A stretch of DNA of 64,000 nt, from positions 15,819,009 through 15,883,008 of the forward strand of contig JBBMOA010000002.1 of NCBI GenBank assembly GCA_037954235.1, read 5' to 3'. The notes beneath the pieces were generated by a model that had not been told where the DNA came from, did not search any database, and saw only the letters and a list, made by a program, of their open reading frames with translations. This document shows, piece by piece, positions 1 through 10,359 of the stretch; the first letter of the stretch is position 1; each line of letters begins with the position of its first letter. The position numbers were made by a program, and so were the translations under genes. This stretch comes from Aulostomus chinensis (taxonomy: Eukaryota; Chordata; Actinopteri; Syngnathiformes; Aulostomidae).

Positions 1-479
1 GAGAGGGAATGTTCACTGACAATCCACAGTCTTATTATCATGCTCATGTCATTTCCAATAGGCTGCCTCCTTTTGAACCAAGTAAATTGGTTTAATGTGT
101 CCGGCCATTCTGGGTATTACAGGGGTCAACTTGTGTTCTCATATCCTGTCTTCTTCTCTACACTTGAAAATACAAAGTTTCTTTGTTCCCTTAAATTGCC
201 AGGTCAGGAGGTCTATTCAAATAATGAGATTACAGCACACAAATAAGACTTTGCCTCCACATGAATGCACAACAGCTGGCTGAAAGAATTGCCAGACCAC
301 AATAAATGTACACACACTTGCCCGTTTATTAAGTACTACTAAGCGTTTGCGGTACAATACAACAGCCTAGTAATAAATCTTCCTTTCTTAGGAGGGACGA
401 GAGACACTGACTTGATCAATTTATTGGAATTTGTAGTCTAAGATGATTGAAAGTAAAAACTGATTTTCACTTTAACTCT
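1..479. other. Intronic sequence, nothing recognised
   Basis: AT-rich single-copy-looking sequence inside the inferred pcdh17 intron 1. The short ORFs have no coding character. The last 11 bases (469-479) are the left target-site duplication of the adjoining retroposon. Confidence 0.5.
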
Positions 480-810
480 ACAATTCTACAATTTCATTTA
501 GCAGACGCTTTTGTCCAAAGCGACATACAACACAAGCAAGACTCTCTGGTACTCCAGCTTCCTCCCACAGTCCAAAGACATCAAGAGGGGACGAGGCTGA
601 TTGATACTCTAAATTGACCGTAGGTGTGACTGTGAGTGTGAATGGTTGTCTGTCTATATGTGTTGGTCCTGTGATGGACTGGTGACCTGTCCAGGGTGAA
701 CCCCGCCTCACGCCCCAAAAGCTGCTGGGATAGAATCAGGCCCCCCCCCCCCCCCCACCCCGCAACCCTTAATAGGATAAGCGGAAGAAAATGAATAGAT
801 GGATGGATGG
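480..810 (+). mobile_element. Chimeric SINE: foreign 5' segment joined to a 5'-truncated tRNA-SINE body
   Basis: From about 539 to 810 this matches the 3' two-thirds of the SINE found complete at 46734-47125, ending in GGATGGATGG. Its first 60 bases do not come from that SINE. They carry a CATTTAGCAGACGCTTTTG / CCAAAGCGAC motif that I recognise as widespread in teleost genomes. The whole unit is bounded by a perfect 11-bp duplication, ACTTTAACTCT, at 469-479 and 811-821. Both parts therefore entered together, as expected from a template switch or recombined source copy. A poly-C run has expanded near 740-756. Confidence 0.75.
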
Positions 811-821
811 ACTTTAACTCT

Positions 822-2484
822 GGTAATTAAGCAAAGAAGCACCACCACATCCCTGGGCTGGGTGAGCTCCCATCGTTCGTAGTGACACACTTTCCCTTGT
901 GGCCTGTCTTGAAAGAGAGGTGATAGACAAGAATTTGTTACAATATGATGCCCCATCTCCAGAGTTTTCTGGAACTGGAGCTGCAACTTTCCACTGTGGT
1001 ATCAGTCTAAAAGCACCAGCATGCAGACGGATGGAAAAAGTGCATGTAAAAACAGGCAACATAAAATATAATGTCATCCAAATTTATTCAAACAGTTTCA
1101 TCCCACTTGCCAAAACTATTTATGTTTTCTCCAGATTATCAACCATCTCCTGAACCAGTTTGACTCCACAGATGATTGTAAAAATGTTATGAAAGGGACA
1201 TTTGTATCAGCTAAATATTCATTTATTTTGCTGGATTACTATTTTGAGAATCTGCAACAACAACAACAACAACAAAACTCACACTCACATAGCTAACGTA
1301 TCTGCTTCCAATCTCAAATACATTTTATCTACATGTATCTTTAAATAAGTGTTAATCTGATTTATATAGCAATAACACAGTTGATATGTAAATGGAATAC
1401 ATTTTTTGCAGTTTACAGCCTGTTTTACATTTGTTCATGGGAATGGAAACAATGGAAGTGAGGGGTGAAAATAAAGACTTTGATTGTGGTAAGGTCTAGT
1501 GTTTCTTTCTTTCCAGAGAGAAGACACATAATTATCATCTATTTATCTATGGAGGAGAGTAGGCCTGGGGTATGTCATCTCTACCTTCATTCATACAAGT
1601 ACAGTTGAAAGAAAAGATGACCCTATAAGTGTGCATCTGCAATTATCTTTGGTCCCCACTTCCTCTGTCTTTTGCCCTCCGCTTGCCTACATCATCAACA
1701 GTATTTAGCCGCAGACCGCAGATGTTTATCGTGACATCTTTTGCTTTCCTCGGATTTGTTAAATGTTATGATTTATTAATGAAGGAGGATGCAAATATAG
1801 CTGCTGGTTTGTGCTGTGCATTACACTGCTGTGATCTACACTCAAACAAACACCTCAGGATATCCAGCAGGAAATATACCAGCACCTACAACACAAAACA
1901 TTAATTGCAACTTATTTGCTGTTATATGGAAATAATATCAAATAAATTACTGTTGCTCCCCAGAGGAACATTGTGCGGTCTGACGGCACTTTCTTTCAGT
2001 TATATCTATCTATATATAAGAGCTTTGGAAAGGTGAAGAAAGATAAAACTGTGTATTAATAATTCAGCAATTCTGCATGTAGCATTAGGTAGAGTTGCAG
2101 TAGGTTTATTTGAAGAAATATACACCCTGAGATTCTGATGATGTAGTGGTGATCTCCAATTAAACAAATCTGGCCTTGTGATCCTGAAAAGCTCAACTGA
2201 AGGACACAAGTACATTAATTACAAATGGCTTCTTGAACTGTTCCTCACTCCTACAAATGACTGTGAGCACACACAGAAAGAGAAAACTCATCCCATCAGA
2301 AACTCCACAGGAAAGGCAGTTACCCAAAGATGAAGGGGAATAGAGAGAAATAAATAAAGAGTGCTTTTATAATTCATTGCTTCAGTGGCCTCTGAAGTGT
2401 AGGAGCAATTTCAATATAATATACAGCAGAAGCTTTGATAAAACTTTTTGGTAGAATCCATAAAAAACACAGTTACATGTGCAT

Positions 2485-2488
<4 letters not shown>
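822..2488. other. Intronic sequence without recognised gene or element
   Basis: Unique-looking intronic DNA. The only repeat is a short (CAA)n run at about 1257-1274. ORFs here are short and unlike any family I know. Confidence 0.45.

Positions 2489-2540
<52 letters not shown>
2489..2540. repeat. (GT)n microsatellite with GC-rich alternating end
   Basis: Pure GT run of about 45 bp followed by alternating GCGCGCGTGT. ORFs translated through it, with Cys-Val repeats, are artefacts. Confidence 0.95.
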
Positions 2541-2542
<2 letters not shown>

Positions 2543-2678
2543 ACGTGCATTTCTCGGAGGAAGAGTGTTTCAGGGCTCGGACAAATGCAAGATTGTCACG
2601 CTCATAAAAGGAAAGGGCTCTGGCTCTGAAAGAGTAGATCCCATGCCTGGAATACACAATGACATTACTCCCCCCAAC

Positions 2679-2680
<2 letters not shown>

Positions 2681-2736
<56 letters not shown>
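2681..2736. repeat. (CA)n microsatellite
   Basis: Pure CA run of 56 bp. It is the reverse complement of the GT run 147 bp upstream, so the pair can form a long hairpin. Confidence 0.95.
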
Positions 2737-2738
<2 letters not shown>

Positions 2739-2739
2739 G

Positions 2740-3620
2740 AATCTCTTTAAATTATGCAGAGTAAGACCATTCCTGGAAGCATCCATTTTCAACATCTGCT
2801 GCAGCTACATTGTTGGCATGCATGCTCAACGTAAACAGATCAAAGGAGTGAGACCTGTATTTCATACATGCGCGGACTCAATGATCATCGTCACACCTCT
2901 TCACGGCAAAGTCATCCAGAATAGGTTTATAACTTCCAATCTTTTTGAGAAAGGAATGGTTCATCATAAAATGTCCTGAGATATTTCTGTTTGGCAGTTC
3001 TAATTGTCATTATATGCAGTAAATCTGAATATTTGTGAAATATCATGTATTAAAATGTGTCCTTTACGAGATTCAAGGATTGTTTATCTTACATTATCAT
3101 GTCTGACATCTAATATTTGAGCCTCCTTCCCAGGTGACAAGTGAGAATATAGTCAGCAGAGACTAGCATCCCCTTTTCTCCTTAAGACCCTCACATCATC
3201 GCCTCTGTACTCAAGGCAGAATGCTGCCACCTAAAGGCAGCTTTTATTCCCTTAAGGTGGTGGCTGTCAGCGACACCCCCCCCCCCCCCCCCCTTTGCTG
3301 CTATGCCACCTGCACCTTATTAACATGAAATCCTGGTCTCCCACCAAGACACGGGTCTGTTTAATTACAGTTTCATGGTGAATTAAATTACAACTCTCAA
3401 AACATATCAAAACAAATCAATATGATAAATTATGGCCCACTTAAAAGTAATAACACAGGGGCCTTCAAATGTTTGATAACAACGAGGGTGGCTTCTCCAA
3501 GGACTAATAAGAAACATATGAACCAGCCAGTGCACCACAGCTTGGCACAGCTGTGGAAACTAAATATAATGTGGGATCCTAAGATGTATTTTTGAGATGG
3601 AGTGGGCACAAGCTCACTCT
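2740..3620. other. Intronic sequence with a poly-C run
   Basis: No gene recognised. A 19-bp poly-C tract lies at 3275-3293. Around 3300-3420 the sequence is rich in homeodomain-type TTAAT/TAATTA cores, but this is not diagnostic. Confidence 0.4.
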
Positions 3621-3930
3621 GTGGAGGAAGTCACTGAAATCCCTTCTTCCCCAGCAATGAGGAATTTTGCAGCAAATTGGTTTTAACCTTCATTCCATGC
3701 TAAGTACTTCCCTTCAACGCCTCAAGAGGAATTAGGCATCATTACGTATCATCCATCTCCTTATCCCAGGAATTCTCCTTACAAATGAAATGAAGCTCTC
3801 CGCTGGATCAGGCACTGGTGACAATGATAAGGCCAGCAGAGCTCTGCTGATATGTTTATATTATTCCCATCTCCCAGCTAGACCAAGCCCAGCCTGCATG
3901 TGAGTGCAAGACTATAAAACATAATTAGAG
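3620..3930. other. Candidate conserved non-coding block in intron 1
   Basis: Unique, non-repetitive, with mixed base composition and no long homopolymers, unlike its surroundings. It carries ATTACG and AATGAAATG-type cores and no open frame of note. This resembles the conserved elements common in introns of neural adhesion genes. The call is by appearance only. Confidence 0.25.
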
Positions 3931-4859
3931 ACCAGCAGCGGCGAGGAGAAAGCTGAGGACTGTTACAGTAGCCGTGCACACGAAGACAGCAGCACTAAGG
4001 TGCCCTTGTGAAACTGACAAAGCAGACAATATGCTCTCTTGCTTTATCCATCTCTGTATTTATTTTTCCTATTTAGCCTCTTCTCCCCTGGCAACTGTAG
4101 TGACAGATGGGCTGAGAGGCTTTGGGATCGATGGAGGGGGGAATTCTGTCCTTGTTTCCTGACATTTTTCCCATAGCCACTCGCCTCTGACTCAGGTTAC
4201 TTACTGTCCACATGAACAGAGGGAGGAGGCAGAAGCGAGGAGGAGGGAGGGAAGTGATACGCTTCTGAGGAAACTTAATGCCTCGGGCCATCTCCCTCTA
4301 CACGGGTTCCTATTGAATAATACAACAGAGCACCCAACGTGCCTGATGCTTCTGGGGTACCCTCTGTAAACAAGACACTATGGAATGTGTTGCTGCTGTT
4401 CCGTTTTGACCTGACAGTCTGAAGAAGGTGAGAAAATAAAGTGCATAAATGGATGTGCGACAGCCTCACACCCTAATTCATCATCACTGCATGAGCAAAG
4501 AAACGGCCTGCAAATGGGCCAGCAATTATACTGTCCCTCTGATTGGAAAGCTGTAACGCTCTTTGTGCTGACCCTTGCCCTATGCAGCTGGCTCATAATA
4601 GAAGCAAGGCTGAGGCTGAGAGTGGGAACAACAGACAGTGGCCTTCCTCCCTTGTGGGGACGCATCACATCTGATCACAGTCATCGTCACATCCATCTCC
4701 AGCTCAAATAGTGAGATAGAAAAGACATCAGACAGCTTAACAGAGAGACTAATAGTAGCAGTCCACCAGGATGTAGCAAAGACAGAATGTAAATCTCTGC
4801 TAAAATAGCACACAAGGGAATAGTATTAAAACATAACCCTATTAAATTGTAATGCCGTT

Positions 4860-5270
4860 GGGAAAACAATTACAATAATTTCTCAACTAAAGGTAAACAT
4901 CAGAAAAAGGATTTAGTTTACAGCTGCCCATTGTCCCCGGCATTACATACGACTGTCTTAAGTAGGCCCTAATCCTCGTCTGACACGACAGACTTTTAAT
5001 GGGCTTAAGGCCAAAGACACAGAGAAGTTATCACATTAGAGGCTTATACACCCAAGTACTCCCCACAAAGATGTATAAAGTAGCTGTGAAAATACGCGCT
5101 ATCTGCTAATCTCCAAGAATTAAAGTCGCCAGAATTAACCACAAAGTCATTATGGCGGTGCAATTTGATGAATGTTGTGACCTTATAAATAGAACAATCA
5201 ACAGAAAACCCTGTCACTGTCTCCTATCGTTTGCCATTATAGGATTTACTGCATCTGTGAGCAGGAATAC
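4860..5270. other. Candidate conserved non-coding block in intron 1, near the donor
   Basis: Repeat-free stretch with several AATTA/TTAAT cores (for example AGAATTAAAG and AGAATTAACC near 5115-5140), a TTATAAATAG near 5184, and no coding potential. It lies 400-800 bp into the intron, where enhancers often sit. Inference only. Confidence 0.3.
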
Positions 5271-5462
5271 TCTATATGTGTTTATTTTTTCTAGCCACAA
5301 AATGTACATATTGAATTAGGACATAAATTAGTGCTACTTTAATAATACTTCAATGATTGACTAATGTAAGAAGGCCGACCTGAAAACTGATTTCAAATGT
5401 TTCAAACAACACAAATGATGTGTGTTGTTGTCGCTGGGTCTGCTCAAGAAGGCACAAGAATG

Positions 5463-5661
5463 TTTATTCCTTCTAATGTGCGCTCCTCCTGCCTTTTCTT
5501 TTCTCTCTGTGCTCCCGGGCCTCTCTGTCTCTGCCTGTCCTTGTTTTCCTTTTTCCCCATTTACAAAAAACAAGGTAGTTGTAGGCTATGGGTGCTTTCT
5601 GAAGGTTGTGACGTGGACACCGTGGCACAACAGTGAAGGAGAAGAGTGCAATTTCTCTTAC
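5463..5661 (-). other. pcdh17: Intron-retention tail of pcdh17 with stop and AATAAA
   Basis: Reading past the exon 1 donor keeps the frame open for 62 codons, very basic near its end (Lys/Arg-rich), to TAG at 5475-5473. An AATAAA begins five bases later (5468-5463), with GT-rich sequence 50-70 bases downstream (about 5400-5420). Another AATAAA lies at 5286-5281. This would make a receptor with a truncated cytoplasmic tail if the intron were retained and polyadenylated here. There is no direct evidence of use. Confidence 0.25.
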
Positions 5662-5667
5662 CTGTAT
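5656..5667 (-). promoter_or_regulatory. pcdh17: Splice donor at end of pcdh17 coding exon 1
   Basis: On the minus strand the sequence reads ATACAG|GTAAGA, a near-perfect donor. The cut falls after a complete Gln codon (phase 0) at 5662, following Met-Ser-Ile-Ile-Gln, the same point at which exon 1 of mammalian PCDH17 ends as I recall it. Confidence 0.9.
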
Positions 5668-8157
5668 GATGGACATGCGGTTAGTAGGTGTGTCTGTAGT
5701 GCTGGTGACTGGGCCTGTGAAGCTGGTGTGGCATCCCACGTGGCCTTGGGGCACGCTGAGGTTATTGGCAGTGGGCTTAAGGTACATGACCTCTGATCTT
5801 GGTGAGCTGAGTGGCAGGCGTGTCTGGTAGTCAAAGTACATAGGAGAGGTGGCCAAGGAAGGGCTGCTTACCACATTCATCACATTCATGGCATCCCGCT
5901 CCTCCACCTCGCTCTGCACCAGCATGATGTCATTCTTGTTAATCTTCTTCTTCTTGCCTTTCCCCAGCTGAGGGTGTGAGTATTCTGCAATGCGACAATT
6001 ATAAGTACGTATCTCCTTATTTTCCCGTTTGCACTTGATCGCTATGGTCACCATGGCAGCCAGAAGCATGATGGATATTATACTGAGAGTTACAATGAGA
6101 GGCAAAGACATATCCCAGTTCTGATTGTCATCTACATGTAGCAGTCCATCAGAGGGATGTCCATTGGAGGCCTTGATAATGAGCCTGGCCGAAGCGGCGA
6201 GGGTTGGCTTGCCGTGGTCAGAAACCCGGATGATCAGCTCGACGATAGGGTTTACGTTGTCCCAGAATGGATGGGCTGTTCGCACCTCCCCTGTCACTGG
6301 ATCAATATCAAAAAGGTGCTCTTCATTTCCATCGGAGATTTCATAGGTGAGCCGCCCACTCTCGCCGTAATCATTGTCCACTGCCCTCACTGTGGTGACA
6401 ATGTAGCCGACGCCAACATTCCGTGGCACGTGGATTTCAGCAGTGTCATTTTGGAGGAGAGGGAGCACTATGACAGGGATGTTGTCATTGACATCCAGAA
6501 CACTGATACGCACTGTAGCATTGCTCTCCAGGTGTGGTGATCCAGCATCTTTAGCAAGAACCTTGAAATCAAAGTATTTGATTTGCTCATAGTTGAAAGA
6601 TCTCACAGCATATATGGCTCCATTGGCAGCATTCACATTAACATAGGTGTTGACATCACCACCACTCACATTTGAGTTGATGATGCTGTAGTATACTGTG
6701 CCATTCTGGCCAAGATCTGGATCATGAGCCAGCACGGAACCTAGGTACTCCCCTGGGATGTTGTTCTCAGGTATTTGAAGAAGGTAAACTGATTTGGTAA
6801 AGCGGGGGACATTGTCATTTTCATCCAGAATCTTTACAGTGAAGGATTTAGTGGAGTTCAGAGGAGGGATTCCGTTGTCCTTAGCCACAATGGTGACATT
6901 ATATTCATCCTGCATTTCTCTGTCCAAGGGCCGGTCCGTCACCACTGTGTAGAAATTATCATAATTCTCCTCAAGTTTAAAGGGAACATTACCTAGAACC
7001 CTGCACTGCAGTTGGCCATTCCTGCCAGAGTCCTTGTCTGTGACACGTACCAGAGCAATGACGGTGCCCGGAGGTGCTGCCTCACTGATGGCTCCCTGTC
7101 TTACAGACACAAAGCCTATAGATGGCCAGTTATCATTCCTGTCGAGCACTTTCACAGTGACTTTACAATGGCCTGGGATTGGATTGGGACCTAGATCCTT
7201 TGCCTGGATGTCAATCTCAATAACTGGGCTCTCTTCGTAGTCAATTTCACCCTGAATCTTTATGACCCCTGTTCTGGAATCTATGGAGAAGAGCTCCCTG
7301 ATTCTCTCTGGGGCATAGCCACTAAAGGAATAGACAACTTGTCCATTGTTTCCCTCATCAGGATCAGTGGCGTTTAAATCAATCAGGACTTTACCAGGAG
7401 GTGAATTTTCAGGAATTTCAACTACATAAGAAGGTTGATCAAACACAGGGCTGTTATCATTTGAATCAATAACTTTAACATTTACCTGCATGGTACCTGA
7501 CCTTGGATATTCCCCACCATCTGTGGCTGACAAAATAAGGGTGTGATGGCTTCTTTCTTCTCGGTCCAGTGGTCTTTGAATAACTAATTCTGGGAATTTA
7601 GTCCCATCCCCACGGGATTTTACCTCTAAAGAAAATAGATTGTAGTCATCGCGTGTTATTTGATAGGTTTTCAGGCCATTTTCCCCAGCATCTGGGTCAT
7701 GTGCACTCGTCAGAGGAAACCGTGTCCCCGGCACTGCATTTTCAGAAATGTCAATATCAATCTGATCGGAGGGGAATATCGGGGAGTTGTCATTGATATC
7801 TTGAATATCTATTTTGATCATGCAGATCTCCTTGTCATTTGCAAACACCTCCATGGAGAGCTGGCACTTTGGGTTTCTCTTACACAATGTTTCCCTGTCA
7901 ATGCGTTGCTTTGTGTAGAGCAGTCCACTCTGGGGGTCCACGTCAATGAGATGCGGAGCTGAATTCTCCAGCACCCTGAAGTTGGCTTTCTTACCCTGTC
8001 CTCCCGGTCCAATCTGTTCGAGTCCAAGTCTGGCATCTTTGGCAATGTTTCCGATCACTGTCCCCGGACCCTGCTCCTCCGGGACAGAGTAATTTAAGTT
8101 TTTCAATGTCAGGGCTTGAGCCCACAAGAGGAGGAAAAAGAAAATAGAAAGATGCAT
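5662..8157 (-). CDS. pcdh17: Protocadherin 17, coding exon 1 (residues 1-832; partial)
   Basis: Homophilic cell-adhesion receptor of the delta-2 protocadherins, expressed mainly in neurons. In the family it sorts axons and synapses and recruits the WAVE actin regulator through its cytoplasmic tail. The exon encodes 832 residues: signal peptide about 1-17; six cadherin repeats with calcium-binding DxNDN linkers at 120-124, 231-235, 339-343, 445-449 and 555-559; EC1 Cys92-X5-Cys98, typical of protocadherins; membrane helix about 684-707; then a CKRENKE start to the cytoplasmic tail. Eight N-glycosylation sequons are visible. The first ATG is at 8157; the in-frame GTG two codons upstream is not a start. 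Met-His-Leu-Ser at 8157 aligns with the mammalian N-terminus. The tail through MSIIQ matches PCDH17 rather than PCDH10, 18 or 19. Later exons are not in the window. No frameshift or stop is seen. Confidence 0.95.
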
Positions 8158-8461
8158 CCCCACTCCCTTAAAGGTGCTACAATCTGTGTTGTGTTTATGC
8201 TTCCTTTGACTTGTTGATACTTTGTTGAAATTTGGTGTTTCTACTTTTCAAATAAAGAGTTCTCTTCATCATGTAGGTCTTGGCATTTGTCTTTGTGGAT
8301 TGTCTTTGCTTCCTCTCTCGTTCTCTCTCTCTCTCTCTCTCCAGCAAACTGTGGTGCTGAACACCTAATTTATATTCAGCTGAGCGCCCAGTCTCATCTG
8401 AGCAATAATCGCGATCCACTCTCCAAACTGAATAGTCATTGTGAGATTTCAATAATACCAC
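8158..8461 (-). other. pcdh17: pcdh17 5' leader (exon part before the ATG)
   Basis: The 304 nt between a strong acceptor (AG at 8463-8462) and the ATG at 8157. Context at the start is GGGATGC, with purine at -3. A 25-codon upstream ORF (8272-8195) starts with two Met codons and ends 37 nt before the main ATG, so it could lower translation. A (GA)n run on the minus strand (8318-8341) lies in the leader. Confidence 0.55.
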
Positions 8462-9208
8462 CTGGGAGGAAGAAGGAAAAAAGAAAGCAGAAAAAATATA
8501 TATTTGTTATAAAATATGTGAGTCAATTAGCCTGCTGAAATCAAACAGACCAAGCAACATTAGCCATTCTGCCAGGAAGAAATCAGATCCACCGCTGAGC
8601 CAAAAATGAAACAAGGCTCATGTGTAATTCATCCCCACAATTATGGGGGAAGCTTGTCAATTAGTTAACCTTGGGAAGACGCTCTGCACAGTCCTGACAC
8701 ACAGGGAAATAATCACTCCCTTGTAGCTTATTTACTACTTGTATTATAATAAACACAATATTTGAGTGTCGTTTTAGTTTCTCTAATCTCTGCTAGGCAA
8801 TGCCGGACCTGACCCTGCGTGATAATAACGGCCCATTCACTCATTACATGAATGCTGACTGAAACTGTAATAGAGTAACTTTAATAATACGGCAACACTG
8901 CAGGCGTAGCCTACAACTGAGGCTGGCCTATTGTGGCGGCTATTTGAATAAGTGTGTATAAAATGAGCTTCTTACACGCATTAACAAATCCGCATAATCC
9001 GGATATTTAAAATGAGCCTTATAAAAATTCCGAAATGAGCTGCCAACATCGCAGCACAGCCGTGTAATTCTCTCTCTCTCTCTCTCTCCCTCTCTCTGCA
9101 AAATTCAACGGTCCCTGCAAGAAGCTGTTGCATATTCTGTCTTTGCTGTTATCTTTGAGCAGATGAAACTAATACAGAATAGACGTGAAGAACGGAACAT
9201 AAACTTAC
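8462..9208 (-). other. pcdh17: Inferred intron in the pcdh17 5' leader
   Basis: On the minus strand a consensus donor AG|GTAAGT begins the intron at 9208. A textbook acceptor, with a pyrimidine tract of about 25 nt ending in CCCAG|GTGG, closes it at 8462. The two sites give a 747-bp intron wholly within the leader. Both were found by eye; no transcript evidence. The interior (about 8560-9060) is repeat-poor and looks conserved; a (CT)n run lies at 9070-9097. Confidence 0.5.
8560..9060. other. Candidate regulatory block 5' of pcdh17 coding exon
   Basis: Repeat-free stretch with CAATTAGTTAACC (8658-8670), several CCCATTCA/TCATTA cores and moderate CpG content, just upstream of the coding exon. 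It fits a promoter-proximal enhancer, but this is judged by appearance only. Confidence 0.3.
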
Positions 9209-10200
9209 CTAAAATAAAACTGTTTCAATAGTCCAAAAAAGCACAAATCCGAACAGAGCTCCAGCAGGGCTCAAGGAGAGTTTCATTCCCTAACCACTTC
9301 AGGCAGCCACCCCTATCCTCTTTCCCCTCTCCGTGCAGACAGAAAGCCACAAGCCTCCGACGCAGGCTACAGTGCAGCGCAGTGGAAATAAAAAAAAAAG
9401 TGCTCCAGAAAAGTATGACTGTAATGTCAATGAGCTGAAGTCCTCTCCGCTGTCTGATTAGGATGCACAGGCTCGCCTTCTGCCAGCAGTGAGTCACCGC
9501 TCCTCAGGAAGGAAAACTGTTCGGGGAAAATACTCTTGTGAGGAGAATAAAAAAAAAGAATCCAGATGTTTTTTCAAGGTAGATCCAAAGTAGATGATAA
9601 TATTAATGGTTTGTTTGTTTTTTTTTAGTTTTTTTATTTCTATTTTTTCAAAGACGATCAATCAGTGTCTTCCTCCTCGTCCGGCACAAGCTGCTCCCCG
9701 TGATGGCATTTTTGTCCTTGCGGTGCGTCCCCATAAAAGTCCGGCACGTAGCTGATGATCGAGGAGGTGGTCAGCACCGACGCCGCATCCTGGCACAAGT
9801 AGCTGTCAGAAAGCGGGCGAGTAGCTGAACGTCCGAACACAGCCGTTACTAAGTATGTTCGGCACGTCAGAAAGCCCTGAGCACAATGAGCGCTTCCTCC
9901 CACTGATTGAACTCCGGACACCGCATGGTGCATTAAACATTGTCGCTACTCCTCTGGCAGCCAATGAATTTGAAGAGGTGGGAAAAGAAGGAGGGATTCA
10001 AACGCTGCTGTGGGTGCAGACTACAAATGACGGGTGGCTCGTGGTCCACCGGCAGCGCATCTGTTGGGCTTTTTTCAAATATCGCACTTCATTGTTGTTT
10101 ACAATACAGGAAACCACGCGTTGGACGGTCGGGCTCGGAGGCGGGCTGACGCCAGGATGGAGTGGTTTGAAATGTCCGTTAAAGTCGTTTATGGTAAAGT
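9209..10200 (-). promoter_or_regulatory. pcdh17: Probable pcdh17 leader exon and CpG-rich promoter region
   Basis: Sequence from about 9650 to 10190 is visibly richer in G+C and CpG than the rest of the window (CGTCCGG, GACGCCGC, GCGGGCGAG, GGAGGCGGGC). It lies just upstream of the inferred leader exon, which ends at 9209. No convincing TATA box is seen on the minus strand, as is usual for neural adhesion genes. The transcription start cannot be placed from sequence alone. Poly-T and poly-A runs at 9389-9398 and 9618-9635 separate the leader from the CpG-rich part. Confidence 0.5.
9658..9933 (-). other. Unassigned 91-codon ORF in the CpG-rich promoter region
   Basis: The last 45 codons have G or C at most third positions and end in an acidic Asp-Glu-Glu-Glu-Asp-Thr-Asp. 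The stretch SSIISYVPDFYGD looks more protein-like than the neighbours. I do not recognise a family. A CpG island alone raises third-position GC, so this may be non-coding leader or promoter DNA. The first half looks random. Alternatives are an upstream ORF of a longer pcdh17 transcript or a fragment of an unknown exon. Confidence 0.2.
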
Positions 10201-10358
10201 CAAACGGCTCTGAATTCCTTCCTGAAATGAATTCGCGTTTGACGATGTGGCTTCTTTACCTTTTCTGTATGCGGTTCACAGCGAATGTGAGTCTGCTTGA
10301 AACACACCAAACACATGATTCAGTCCTCTGTGGCACTGTAGTTTCTGTCTTCATGTAA
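9855..10358 (+). other. Longest non-pcdh17 ORF outside repeats (167 codons), divergent to pcdh17
   Basis: An open frame facing away from pcdh17 and starting in the CpG-rich region. It has no recognised domain, signal peptide or sensible splice structure, and its length is only modestly above chance in GC-rich DNA. It could belong to a divergent non-coding transcript from a bidirectional promoter. I do not claim a protein. Confidence 0.12.
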
Positions 10359-10359
10359 C

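Larger units (their letters stand above)
1..5661 (-). other. pcdh17: pcdh17 intron 1 (5' part; continues beyond window)
   Basis: The coding exon ends at 5662 with a consensus donor, so everything to its left on the minus strand is intron, or later exons if any were present. I searched for the short conserved exon 2 of PCDH17, which begins with a Thr-Asp-Asn-Phe stretch, and for the long third coding exon. Neither was found on the minus strand, so they probably lie outside the window. The intron contains a chimeric SINE (480-810), GT/CA tracts (2489-2736), a poly-C run (3275-3293) and non-repetitive blocks that may be regulatory. Confidence 0.7.

Noticed and set aside
2382..2979. ORFs rich in Cys-Val or His-Thr repeats
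   Set aside because: Translations of GT/CA microsatellites. The same applies at 18776, 39994, 43949, 44570, 55075 and 59015.
1..5470. pcdh17 exon 2 or 3
   Set aside because: Looked for the conserved short exon after MSIIQ and the long cytoplasmic exon on the minus strand; no match seen.
5473..5661. Treating the 62 codons after position 5662 as normal pcdh17 protein
   Set aside because: They follow a consensus splice donor at the known exon 1 boundary and do not match the PCDH17 tail. Kept only as a possible alternative isoform.
5422..7962. Forward-strand ORFs of 60-127 codons opposite pcdh17
   Set aside because: They are shadows of the coding exon on the other strand, with no domain of their own.
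8158..8163. Start of pcdh17 at 8163 (longest open frame)
   Set aside because: The codon at 8163 is GTG, not ATG. The first ATG is at 8157 and gives the N-terminus expected for PCDH17.
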